Below, piece by piece: positions 1 through 11,800 of a stretch of DNA of 64,000 nucleotides (the first letter of the stretch is position 1; every line of letters starts with the position of its first letter). Both the position numbers and the translations under genes were made by a program. The stretch comes from Liolophura sinensis. Taxonomy: Eukaryota > Mollusca > Polyplacophora > Chitonida > Chitonidae. The stretch is from NCBI RefSeq assembly GCF_032854445.1, contig NC_088300.1:10294001-10358000 (forward strand). Direction: 5' to 3'. Under the pieces are notes generated by a model. The model saw only the letters and a program-made list of their open reading frames with translations, did not search any database and was not told where the DNA came from.

Positions 1-203
1 CAGTCTGTATTGCCAGTGTGGTTGGAAATGCCTGGACAATGATCAAATTCAACGTCTGAGAACTCAAAAGTCTGACCAGAGATTTCAGTGTCATAAATCG
101 GAACTTCAAAGTTGTCCACTACAATGTTCAAACTGATACGGCAGTTTGCTACTGTGTAACTAGGATCCACCTCGAAAAAGACATCGTTTTGATACGAATT
201 CCC
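1..203 (-). CDS. Partial open frame of unrecognised protein, runs off left edge
   Basis: On the minus strand one frame stays open from about position 190 to the window edge, over 60 codons without a stop. It reads NSYQNDVFFEVDPSYTVANC near its start, then a stretch with ISLNIVVDNFEV, and later FEFSDVEFDHCPG and an NHT sequon. Two cysteines, several acidic residues and the N-glycosylation sequon hint at a secreted or extracellular domain, but I do not recognise the family. Just upstream the frame is closed by a TAA near 207. Neighbouring frames there also read plausibly (YNVGIRIK), so a small indel or a nearby acceptor is possible. The rest of the gene would lie left of the window, downstream of SPTLC2 on the same strand. 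Confidence 0.4.
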
Positions 204-770
204 ACGTTATACAGGGCCAGCCAGACTTGGGTTGACCATCTATGTTGTCACCCACTGAGATGTGCTAGGTGGTACTTGGTTAAAAGAAGCAGTGTTTGTG
301 TACGCAAATTCCCTAGTTTTCGTTTATTGTTAAGTAAAATATTGTTTAAAACAATGGTACTTTGTAAACAAAGGAAAAATTGTTAGATTATTCTCTTCCA
401 ATAATGGACAATGGAAATACAGACATCTGATAACCAAGCCACTGTGTTGGTCCTTAGGCATCTGTTATTATGCAAGAATAATTTGCTTCAACTAGCATTC
501 AACACTGTCTACTGGCTGACGAGTAGGCTTAATGATGGGACAACAGTGAGAGATTCCGACAGCATGGGGAGGAGTGAAGTGGGGAGGGGAGTAGAATATG
601 TACTATGAATGTATGGCTTTCAATTTAATGTAAAAACAAAAAAACCAAAAAATTAACTAAACAAAGTTGTACTCCAACTAGTATTTTCCACTGTTAATGC
701 TACATGTACAACCCTGCACCGTAATCCACATCGTAATACCACAAAGCTTAACCCTGCACCAAAATGTGCA
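204..770. other. Intergenic stretch, nothing recognised
   Basis: AT-rich sequence between the left-edge open frame and a degenerate tandem array. Short open frames here have no codon bias or family resemblance that I can see. Confidence 0.5.
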
Positions 771-1260
771 CCATCAAACCATAAAGCTATGATAAACTTA
801 TTGCACTATAGTCTTGAACTGTTTTGCAATGATGCCTTCCTGCAAAAAGATTTAAAAAACTGCATAACCATCATAAAGCTATAATGTATAAGACAACTAT
901 TGCACTTTAAAGATCTTAACACTTCCCATGATGCCTATCTGATGTCAAACAGCTACATGTATGATACAACAACTATTGCACCTGAAGATTCTTAACATTT
1001 TTCCCATGATGCATTCCTGATGTTTTCAAAATGTCATTAAGCTACATATGCGATACAATAACTATTGGAACTTTAAATTCTTCACACTTTTCCACGCTGC
1101 CTTTCTAATGTTCTCCAAAACTTACCACCATTACGTCATAAAGCTCTGACACAACTATTGCACCTTAACGCTATCAACTTTTTCTAATAATGCCTTCCTG
1201 ATATCCTGAAAAACTTTGTGATCATGTTGTAAAGTTATACCACAATTACTGCACCCCAAA
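770..1260. repeat. Degenerate tandem array, unit about 70-100 bp
   Basis: About six diverged copies of a unit containing 'aaagctat..gatacaac', 'actattgcac', 'cttaacacttttcc' and 'atgatgccttcctgat'. Copies begin near 782, 878, 944, 1038, 1140 and 1230. Divergence is high, so this is an old array. It lies downstream of SPTLC2. Confidence 0.7.
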
Positions 1261-2180
1261 GTAATCTATCCTTTCCCCTCCTTTTTTGTTTCTGTTTTGA
1301 AAAATGATCAAAGCATTATCTTAAAGTTATCATTCTTTGAATTCAAAAGCCACTTTTTTAACCTATCATTTAACTAAAAAAAAGTCAACAGATGTTGACT
1401 GGCCAAGTGGAGAAAGCACATCAGTAAAAACACGGAATAACTGTGCTTTGAAAAGCGAAGTATTACGAAATACCGAATTGAGAATCTTGTACACCCATAA
1501 AGCAGCACCGATCAGCTGCCTGACAAAGTCGTCACAATATTTCCATGTTCTAAATGCTGTAGTTACTCATATAATGCCACCACTGACTAGTTAAAAATAA
1601 GGTCGTGTGCATATATTGCTATGACCCTATGTGTCTACGCACATACCTGACTAAATTTAGACCTTTTTAATGCATCATAAAATGTGTATAATAGACTAAG
1701 TTGGGGAGTATTGTTGAAAATGAGAGTGAATTTGCTTATGTTGATTAAAATACAACATGGTATTTGGCTAAGAACAGAGTTCTTCATTCTTAATCTGGCA
1801 TCTTACAATAAACATACATGTATTATGCACAAAAATAAAAGCCCTAAATGAAAAATGACTGTATTTGACATTCAATAATGTGTGCCATGAGCCAGGACCA
1901 GGCTCTCTTTGGCTTATCTGACTTAACTACAAAACATGTACAAAGAAACAACAGCTAGCTTAGCTATGATTAACCTTTTGATTTTCGAGGTCAAATCTGA
2001 AGTACAATGTTAAAAAAGTTTACAATGTGGGATAAGACAATCTTTAAATTTTGTAAGCGGGTTGCAGTTCCTTTCCTTTGCAGTATTGAAAATCTGAAAC
2101 AGAACACAATGCGGGATTATTCCACAGAGACAGAGTAAAATTAGCTGTTTCACATTAGTAAAATTAAAGTTCACAGTAAA
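1261..2180. other. SPTLC2 downstream region, no gene seen
   Basis: Non-coding AT-rich DNA downstream of the SPTLC2 stop. It may include 3' UTR, but I see no convincing minus-strand poly(A) signal near the stop codon to mark a transcript end. Confidence 0.4.
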
Positions 2181-2510
2181 GGATAAAGTACAGTAGACTG
2201 TATAATAATGACAAAGTACCATAGATGGTACAGTAATGATAAATTATAGTAAACTTCAAATCAATCACAAATTACAATAGGCTGTAATCACAAAGCACAG
2301 TAGGCTGTACAGTAATGACAAAGTACAGTTCACAAAACATTAATGACAAGGAATAGTACACTGTACATTAATGACAAAGCAAAGTGCAGTAATGATGAAG
2401 TACAGTACACTCTGCAGTATGACAGTAGACTGCGCAGTATGACGAAGAACTGTACACTGAACTGAAATGGTAAGGGACAGTACATTGTGCAGTAATGACA
2501 AAGTGCAGTT
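2180..2510. repeat. Minisatellite, about 30-bp units
   Basis: Repeated motifs 'gtacagtaatgacaaag' and 'cagtagactg' recur roughly every 25-40 bp with much variation. The array abuts the next array, which contains copies of the SPTLC2 terminal coding segment. The short open frames here are by-products of the repeat. Confidence 0.75.
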
Positions 2511-2826
2511 TCTACACTTAACTAGTTTAACATCTACATCTACACTCACCATACATGTATATGCTGAACAGAACGGTGATCTAACCATTGTCCTCACTGA
2601 AGTCTGTACACTTAATCAATTAAACATCTACACTTACCATATATACTGGACAGAATAGTGATCTAATCATCTACACTCACCATACATGCATATACTGGAC
2701 AGAACATTGACTTAATCATCGTCCTCACTGAAATCTGTACACTTAACCAGTTTAACATTTATACTCACCATATGTGTTGGACAGAACAGTGATCTATTCA
2801 TCATCTTCACTGAAGTCTGTACACTT
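2510..2826 (-). repeat. Tandem repeat containing copies of the SPTLC2 C-terminal coding segment
   Basis: The last 33 bases of SPTLC2 coding sequence plus about 80 bp of downstream sequence are repeated. The minus-strand copies are: true exon end 2794-2826 ([10 protein letters not shown], stop TAG), copy at 2712-2744 ([10 protein letters not shown], stop TAA) and copy at 2581-2613 ([10 protein letters not shown], stop TAG). Partial copies without the coding part lie near 2640-2690 and 2510-2545. Between copies the minus strand has a GGTGAGT donor-like site, and each downstream copy is preceded by a TTAAG. The coding phase and a stop codon survive in every complete copy. Confidence 0.85.
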
Positions 2827-2883
2827 CCTTGAAGATAGCTTGAGCCGCAAACGAGTGCCCACTTCCTCAATAATTGTCAATGC
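2794..2883 (-). CDS. SPTLC2: SPTLC2 exon 12 (terminal, stop codon)
   Basis: Ninety bases, phase 0 in: [15 protein letters not shown], then the tail [13 protein letters not shown] and stop TAG at 2796-2794. Acceptor is TTGTTCAG. The start matches the ALKEIDEVG region of animal SPTLC2. The tail is shorter than the human one. Its last eleven codons, stop included, are the source of, or a member of, the adjoining tandem repeat. Confidence 0.93.
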   Translation of the reverse strand, partial: ALTIIEEVGTRLRLKLSSRKCTDFSEDDE

Positions 2884-5800
2884 CTGAACAAAAAAAAATG
2901 ACTTCACAATACTTTAAGATTTACTACACTTTTAACTTGACCAATTCGACTCACATATAACTTGGCCAGTACAGCCCTCTGAATTGATGGTACTGTAAGT
3001 CTTCAACCTTTTCGCATGTTTGCAAGGTGATTATTTATGTCCTGAAGACTTATCAAACCAATGGCCAATTCAACTAATTTAGTTTTGTTTCCAAAAATCA
3101 AAAATAAAAATATGCATAAATTATGCATACATGAAAAGGTTGAGGAATAAGGGTATTCGGGTAATAATATGGATAATTAATTACCAAGCTGGGTGAAAAC
3201 CTGAATGACTTGGCTAGAAAAAGTCTCACTTTGATGGACATAGATTAAAAACAGGTCACCACAAGGACATTTCACGGTCAGCCTACATGTATCTGAATAT
3301 CAGCATGAATTTTACATATTGTAAATCTTCAACATTTTCAACCATTAAAACAATTTTTACGTGGAATTTATGCATACAATTATATGTTGGTGTGAAATTC
3401 TGGCTGCTGTATTAAAGTGGTTCACCCAGGTACTTGTCACCCATGAAGACTGACCTTGTCTAGTGTTTCCTTGGTGTGGGAGGCTGACAGACAGAATCGC
3501 ACTCTGGATTCAATGATGGGAGTGGCGGGAAACCCAACAACAACAACACCAAGGCCACGCTCCAAAGCCATCCGACCAAAAGCCCTGAGAAGGTGAAATG
3601 GTTTTTAAGGTGACATAGATTGCAGACATTACACACATATCTGGCAATTGCTCATACAGGACTTACATTAAATGCCTATGAATAACAACCTTGAATATAA
3701 CATGCCATCTGAGAAAATACCTAGGATTCCTTCTAAGCATGGAGGCTTCCTATTAATATGACTGCTTTAACATTTGAATTCCATAAAGGGAATTACAACA
3801 GTGAGGGACTAGAGAGCAGTATTGCAATGGAGTGACAGATGCATGTTCACTAAGACAATATGACACGTCTATCTGGCAAATGCTTTCTAACTTACCCTAC
3901 TTTTGAAGGTAAAAACAGCAGTAAAGGCACGACTGGCGAGTCTTTGTTGCCATAGATGATAAAGCCCATCTCCTGAAGACGTCTCCTCATGTAACGAGCG
4001 TTCCACCTCAGCTGTGCAATGCGTCTCTGGCCTAACAAGCAGAACAATGGCTAAGACGTCATTACGACTCTTCTTTGTCACATCTTCTACACCTTTTGTG
4101 GATATCACCAAGAAATATGACCTATGTCCACAGTGTCATGATGCCTCCAGCTCAGATTACATGTAATCTAATGTAAAAACTAGAAAATGTTAAACTTTTG
4201 TGTATAGTCTCTTAGAATTCAATTTTTACCAGATTTTACACATTTTCTGGACTTTTTTTTTATTGGGTTTAGTGTTATTTTATATTTATTTCATATGTCA
4301 GGTTTCTCAGTGGAGGAAACAGGGGTGCTCAAAGTAAACCATCGACTTTCACCAGGTAGCTGATAAACCTATTTGACTTGCTGGTGTCAAAGCCGTGAGC
4401 TGGATTTGAACAAGCGGCTTCACTGGTCAAGGGTCTGATAATCACAGCCAGCCAGTTCTATCACCATCTGAGTCATTGAGGCACCGTGACTGGAGTGTTA
4501 CTCTGTGAGCAGCTTGGACCTACCCAACACATCACAATACTGTAATTCAACTGTTTTTCATGTTTGGAAGGTGTTTTTTTTTTTCAAGCATATTCTGAAG
4601 GTATTATTTTGTGTAGGCTGATAACATTATACTTGTGCAAAGCCATGAAACTGGTCAATCCAACCAGTGTAGTTTTGTCTCCAAACTCAATTAAAAATGT
4701 GCATAAATTACACTGAAAGTTGTTCTTCCATAGGCAAAAAGGCTGAGGAATTAGGGTAATTATGAAAAGGTCTTGTCTAAAGTGAGGCCATCTACAAACC
4801 ACGGGCCGGTTTCATGAAGCGCATTTAGTTTTAAGCAGATCTTGGTTAAGTGCACTTGCTAGATACTGACTGACATAACTAGGTATGCTGTAGAGGTTTT
4901 ATAATACAGAGATGAGAGCTGACCTTCATCAGAGCCATCTTCACCCATGATGATCTTCATAGAGCTGATGATCTGCTGGGCGACGGGTGCTGGCATGACA
5001 GAGGAGTAGATGGAGCTGTGTGAGTAAACTCTCAGGTAGTTGATCAGCTTCTGAGAGAGGAAACAAAAGATATGTATCAACAACGTGTCATTGACCACAC
5101 TCAGGGGGAAAACACAAAAGTCAGTTTCTATGGGAATGATGGTTTTCAGGGAAAACATTGCTGACATTGCCCCTCAGGTTAATGATGCCCATATCCTATA
5201 AATTAGGACATCAAAATGGTCATCTTTTTAAAAAAATCAGAACCACATATATATAAACTGGACAAGAGTCAAAAATCTGTCTCCAGTCTAACTCATTTGA
5301 ACCAGGCTGATGAGCAACATCAACATAAGCTAGAAATGCATCAATCATTTTTTATCGTTTACATGAATATAAGTTTGGTAAAATATCAGGACAACAGTAT
5401 TCAAACATTATAAGCAAACACTAATGAATTGAGAATTATATAGGACAACCATACATCAAGAAAGTCCTGAATCTACGAGTCTAAAGATTTGGCCCCAAAT
5501 GTGAAAACTGACCTTTGTACCCCCAATGTAGCCACCAGCAGCACCAAAACTCTTGGTCAATGTCCCCATAAGGATGTCCACATCGTTTGGGTCCACTCCA
5601 AAGTAGTCCACGACACCTCTGCCTCGCAGACCAATCGCCCCGATACTGTGAGCCTCATCCAAGTACAGGTATGCTCTGTACTTCTTCTTCAGCCGTATTA
5701 CCTCATCCAGGCGCACAATGGAACCTTCCATACTGAGGAAATCACCAAGTACAAAGGGTGAATTACTCAAAGGTTGTCACACATACACAAAGCATATCAA

Positions 5801-8800
5801 CACTTATCCTGCATCAGACAAAATACTTCACCTTTCATCGGACAATAACGGTCACCTGGGGTACAGATATATGCTCGAATTCTGCAGACGACTTCAAATG
5901 TGTCTGATGAGTAGGTTATCTCCCTCTGTTGTCTTCCAACAATGGTCATATCCTTGAAGCGATTCACCTACACACTGGTCTTCTGCATTGTATAGAGGGG
6001 TCTTTGCAGGGCAAACTCATTACATGGTGACTCAGTGATAGGATACGCAAATATGTGGTGTCAGTAATCCTCATATTGGGCTCCCCTGACGCCTCGCCCA
6101 ACATGAGAATTATTGACATCTTATATTTGCATATCCTATCACTGATTCACCATGTAACTAATATTAGACTGACATATTGTTGCATGTCACTGAGAAGGTC
6201 TAACAGAAAAGTTCATGATTTACAGGCTGTCACACACACACAAGGGATATCAACACTTACAGATGGCCACTACTGCTACATGTCATAGAGAAGGTCTAAG
6301 AGAACAGCTCATGATTTACAGGCTGTCACACACACATACAAGACATATCAACACTTACAGATGGCCACTACTGCTGCATGTCACAGGGAAGGTTTCAGAG
6401 AACAGCTCATGATTTACAGGCTATCACAAACACACAAGGGATATCAACACTTACAGATGGCCACTACTGCTGCATGTCATTGACAAGGTCTAAGAGAACA
6501 GCTCAGGATTTACAGGCTGTCACACACACACACAAGACATATCAACACTTACAGAGAGCCACTACTGCTGCATGTCACTGAGAAGGTCTCAGAGAACAGC
6601 TCATGATTTACAGGCTATCACAAACACACAAGGGATATCAACACTTACAGATGGCCACTACTGCTGCATGTCATAGAGAAGGTCTCAGAGAACAGCTCAT
6701 GACTTACAGGCTGTCACACACACACACAAGACATATCAACACTTACAGATGGCAACTACTGCTGCATGTCATAGAGAAGGTCTCAGACAACAGCTCATGA
6801 TTTACAGGCTGTCACACACACACAAGACATATCAACACTTACAGAGAGCCACTACTGCTGCATGTCACTGAGAAGGTCTGAGAGAACAGCTCATGATTTA
6901 CAGGCTATCACAAACACACAAGGGATATCAACACTTACAGATGGCCACTACTGCTGCATGTCACAGGGAAGGTCTCAGAGAACAGCTCATGACTTACAGG
7001 CTGTCACACACACACACAAGGCATATCAACACTTACACATGGCCACTACTGCTGCATGTCACAGAGAAGGTCTCAGACAACAGCTCATGATTTACAGGCT
7101 GTCACACACACATACAAGACGTATCAACACTTACAGATGGCCACTACTGCTGCATGTCACAGAGAAGGTTTCAGAGAACAGCTCAGGATTTACAGGCTGT
7201 CACACACACATACAAGGCATATCAACACTTACAGATGGCCACTACTGCTGCATGTCACAGGGAAGGTCTCAGAGAACAGCTCATGATTTACAGGCTGTCA
7301 TACAGAGACAAACACACACACACAAGGCATATCAACACTTACAGATGGCCACTACTGCTGCATGGCATGGAGAAGGTCTCAGAGAACAGCTCACCATTTA
7401 AAGGCTGTCACACACACATACAAGGCATATCAACACTTACACATGGCCACTACTGCTACATGACACAGAGAAGGTATCAGAACAGCTCATGATTTACAGG
7501 CTGTCACACACACACATACAAGGCATATCAACACTTACACATGGCCACTACTGCTGCACGTCACTGAGAAGGTCTCAGAGAACATCTCATGATTTACAGG
7601 CTGTCACACACACACACACAAGGCATATCAACACTTACAGACAGCCACTACTGCTGCATGTCACTGACAAGGTCTCAGAGAACAGCTCATGATTTACAGG
7701 CTGTCACACACACACACACAAGGCATATCAACACTTACAGATGGCCACTACTGCTGCATGTCACTGAGAAGGTCTCAGAGAACAGCTCATGATTTACAGA
7801 CTGTCACACACTCATACAAGGCATATCAACACTTACAGACAGCCACTACTGCTGCATGTCATAGAGAAGGTCTCAGAGAACAGTTCATGATTTACAGGCT
7901 GTCACACACACACATACAAGGCATATCAACACTTACACATGGCCAATACTGCTACATGACACAGAGAAGGTATCAGAGAACAGCTCATGATTTACAGGCT
8001 GTCACACACACACATACAAGGCATATCAACACTTACAGATGGCCACTACTGCTGCATGTCACTGAGAAGGTCTCAGAGAACAGCTCATGATTTACAGACT
8101 GTCACACACTCATACAAGGCATATCAACACTTACAGACAGCCACTACTGCTGCATGTCATAGAGAAGGTCTCAGAGAACAGTTCATGATTTACAGGCTGT
8201 CACACACACACATACAAGGCATATCAACACTTACACATGGCCAATACTGCTACATGACACAGGGAAGGTCTCAGAGAACAGCTCATGATTTACAGGCTGT
8301 CACACATCCACACACACACACACACACGGCATACTAACACTTACAGACTAACACTACTGCTGCATGTCACAAAGAAGGTCTTAAAGAAAAGCTTTTCATC
8401 TGAAGTCATTTTAAAACCCACTTAAAAGAAAACTAAACATCAAATCACAATGTATCATCTACAAGTACATGTATTGTATTTTACAGGAACAACATGATCT
8501 CTCAGATGGTTTTTGGCCAATATTACTATCTTCATCTGAATTTACTGGATTTACTTGAAACAGGGTCATAAATGATGCATTAGAGCGGACAAGGGACAGA
8601 AGTATAGTGCAGCATCCATGTTGTAGTGTGTTGAAATGTTACCACATTGTCACAATGCAGTCATGCAGTTGTAATTTACTTATTTTCTGCTCTACGGAAG
8701 TCTGACAACTTCTGTGTGTACCTTTGTTCAATGAACTGGTAATTAACTGACTAACCTCCCTATAACACTGCACCACTAACATTTTGCCTCACAAACATGT

Positions 8801-11800
8801 CACCATGCAAATTCTGCCGTCAATATGCATTTCTTTTCCCATAGTTAGTATCAGAGGAATGGTGAATTCTTTTTGATGTCAAGATAGCTGCTGTAATCAG
8901 AGTGCATCATTTCAGACATAATTTTGCACCAGGCATGTGTGGTATCTGTTATAATCAGGGATTAATCCACATCAAAGCCAGGGCAAAAGAGGTAAGCTGT
9001 ACATCACTGAGGAGTCCTGCATTATTCAGGGGATTATGACAATACCTTGGTAGTGAGATGGGGGGTGGGGCATGACAACACGACAATATGGTCACGGTGA
9101 CATTAACCCCTCCCCCAGTATTGTGTCATGCTGGCATCAAAAAGGACATGGATGAATGAATGTGAATAGCATTTATACTCCCTGAACAAGTGATGACAGA
9201 TAATTATCTAAATTTGAGTGGTTGCTCTTCTATGATGTTCAAATAGGACAAGTGGCAGCAGAAAGCTGTCTGCTGTGACTGTGGTTATCTACTCTGTCAG
9301 CAGGGATTCTTACAGGATTTACCAACAAGCTGTCCAAACAGGAAGGGGCCACTAATGGGACACTCGTTAAACTCCCTCCCTGATGTACTATGATTAGGAC
9401 TTTCTGTGTCTCTCACTGAGGGCCATCATTGTCATCATGGGTCAGGCGATTCTGACTAGATGGTTCAATCACAAAATTACATAGAGAGTACCTTAAAGAG
9501 ACTTTCCCTAAAGGGTATTTTGTTTAAAATGCACAAAATAATTGCACAAATAGATAAATATTTGGCAAATCTATATTTTATAACTGAAGGTAACACACAA
9601 GGATTGCTGCCAAGGCCACTTGCCAGACCAATTTTTCAGAGACTGTGGAACATATGTTTTACATGTAGATGTGCTCTTCACAGAGCTGGTTGATGATGAG
9701 TTTTCAAAAGGAGTCCTGTCCTTTCGCGTTTATTTTATCCAAGTAACGCAGAAATACGAGAGGGTCAGTTTACAGGAAGCCTGTCTGTCTCAGCCCATGT
9801 AAAGCAGAGATGTTGTGTGTCCTAAACCACCCAGCCCTCATCACATGAGTAAAACATTTAAAGTACTATTCAAATCAATAATCAAACAAAAAAATGTAAA
9901 TTGTTTAAATTCTACCCATGCTTACCTGTAAACTCCCTCAACAACAATGATAATTTTCTTCCATGGCCGTTTTGTTCTTGGTTGGCCCTTTACAATGGCT
10001 TCCCGCAAGCGTTTTTCTAGCATTGCCATGTCTGGTAAACACAACAGTGCGTACAATTATTCCAATGAATGCTTGAGCAAAATTAAGAAACAAACAACTG
10101 CAAATTCAGATAATACATATACTCCAATGTACACAATCCATGTGCATGCTATGGGCATTATTTTTATATACGAAATTCTTATATGAAAAAATGTATTTAA
10201 CTGCCATACGAAAGTGTAGGGGGAGTTGTGTTCTTCGTTATTTGAATATCACAGACATGAATCCTTCTTCAAAGGGCAATAACTGTGAAAGTATTACAAT
10301 GCTAAGTCTTCTAGTATGTGTATATGAACATCCACACAAAGTCCCCAAATCCACTGTGAAATTTGGAGAAAAAACATCAAATGATAGGTTCACAACATGT
10401 AAGTACTAACAGATTTGAAAGGGAAATAACTCTGGAAATAGCTACTCTGGCGAAATGCCAACTTCACACTTTAAATCTACATGTAGTCCCAAGAGATGAA
10501 ATGAAACTGTATAAAAAAACTGTACAAGGAAATTTTCAAAAGAGTTGATTAAAGACAGATAGATATGTTGATAATTGCATTCAACCTATACAATCGGGCC
10601 ATAATTAAATTGATGTTACGCCAAGCCATACTAATTCATTCACAATTAAATGATTTTGGTATTTTGTATGTATGTTTACTTCGGGTTTTGCATCATACTG
10701 AACGATTTTTCAGTCACATCACGATGGGGAATGTTTAGGTGTGTGTACATCTACTGTGTATTCTTGTGACAGACATCATAGTGACACCAGTTCAACCAGT
10801 CTTGTTTCCCTGCTGAAATCTCTCAGTGCTGAGTGCCAAGCCAGGCAGCAACAAGTATCATTTTTCAGGTCCTTGATATGACCTGGCCCCGGTTTGATCC
10901 CGTATCTGTGAACTACGAGGCGGAATCTTACACCATAAGGCCACCAAAACGGTCTATGGCATTATGATAGGTGAAAATGTTGATGAATGGGGTAAAGTAA
11001 CTTTTCCATGAATTATGACCCAATTCTACCTAGACATAGTAAGGAGCTTAGATACTTACTATTGTGTTTAAAAACTCTGATGGTTGCCCCCGACAACCTG
11101 GAGCCAAGGACAAGGGAGGTGTGATTGAGCTCATCACTCAAGATGAGGCAGCCCTGAGACAGAAAACAACATGCAATATGGATGTAAACGACTCCTTATC
11201 AAATTCGTGGAAAATAAGCACTTTTTATTTCTTTGTTGGTGAATACAATTGTGTCACCAGCACACCACAAATACATTGAACGTGTGGAACCAATATCTGG
11301 GACATCTGGTTGACCTACATGTACAGTATATGTATCTGCAACAATGATTACAAGGAGTCTTGAGTGACAGTTTCTAAAATGATCAGCCCTATGGTTGAAT
11401 ATTACCTGCTTGCATTGTATTATATTGATGTGCATATCGCAGAAAAGTCTAGTGTAATGCAGATCTTTATTCAATCAGTATGGATTATGGTTGGTCATAC
11501 ATGCATCTTGAGTGACAATTCTGAAAAGGTTGGATATTTGGAAAACGGTCAGCCCTAAGACTGAATATTTACCTGCTTATATTGCATTATTGTCACATCT
11601 GTTACAGAAAAATGTACAGAGTACCATAATTCCTCAACCTTTTCGCATATGAAAGAGTAACGTTCAGTATAATTTATGCCGTTTTTCATTTGATTTTGGA
11701 GACAAAACTACATTGGATTGGCCAGTTGCAAGAATTCACAAAAATTATGATTTCATCAGTTAACACAGAATAATCCCTTCAGGATAAACACCTTGCAAAC

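Larger units (their letters stand above)
4032..4923 (-). other. SPTLC2 intron 9
   Basis: Non-coding. It carries a diverged SINE-like piece (4255-4492) followed by a second MITE-like copy (4538-4758). Confidence 0.8.
5733..9925 (-). other. SPTLC2 intron 7 (4.2 kb)
   Basis: Contains a long palindrome (6020-6157) and a 2.2-kb minisatellite (6180-8390). A single diverged unit of that satellite, 'gttgtcacacatacac..gcatatcaacactta', lies at about 5773-5806 between exon 8 and the palindrome. From 8400 to 9925 I see only ordinary non-coding sequence. Confidence 0.8.

Noticed and set aside
5489-5957. Plus-strand open frames over SPTLC2 exon 8
   Set aside because: They are antisense shadows of the PLP-lysine exon, which matches SPTLC2 on the minus strand.
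6180-8337. Series of overlapping plus-strand open frames with [17 protein letters not shown]-type repeats
   Set aside because: They follow the minisatellite unit in shifting frames and have no start, splice or family support.
6180-8390. CRISPR-like regular repeats
   Set aside because: Units of ~100 bp with no unique spacers, in a eukaryotic intron; this is a minisatellite.
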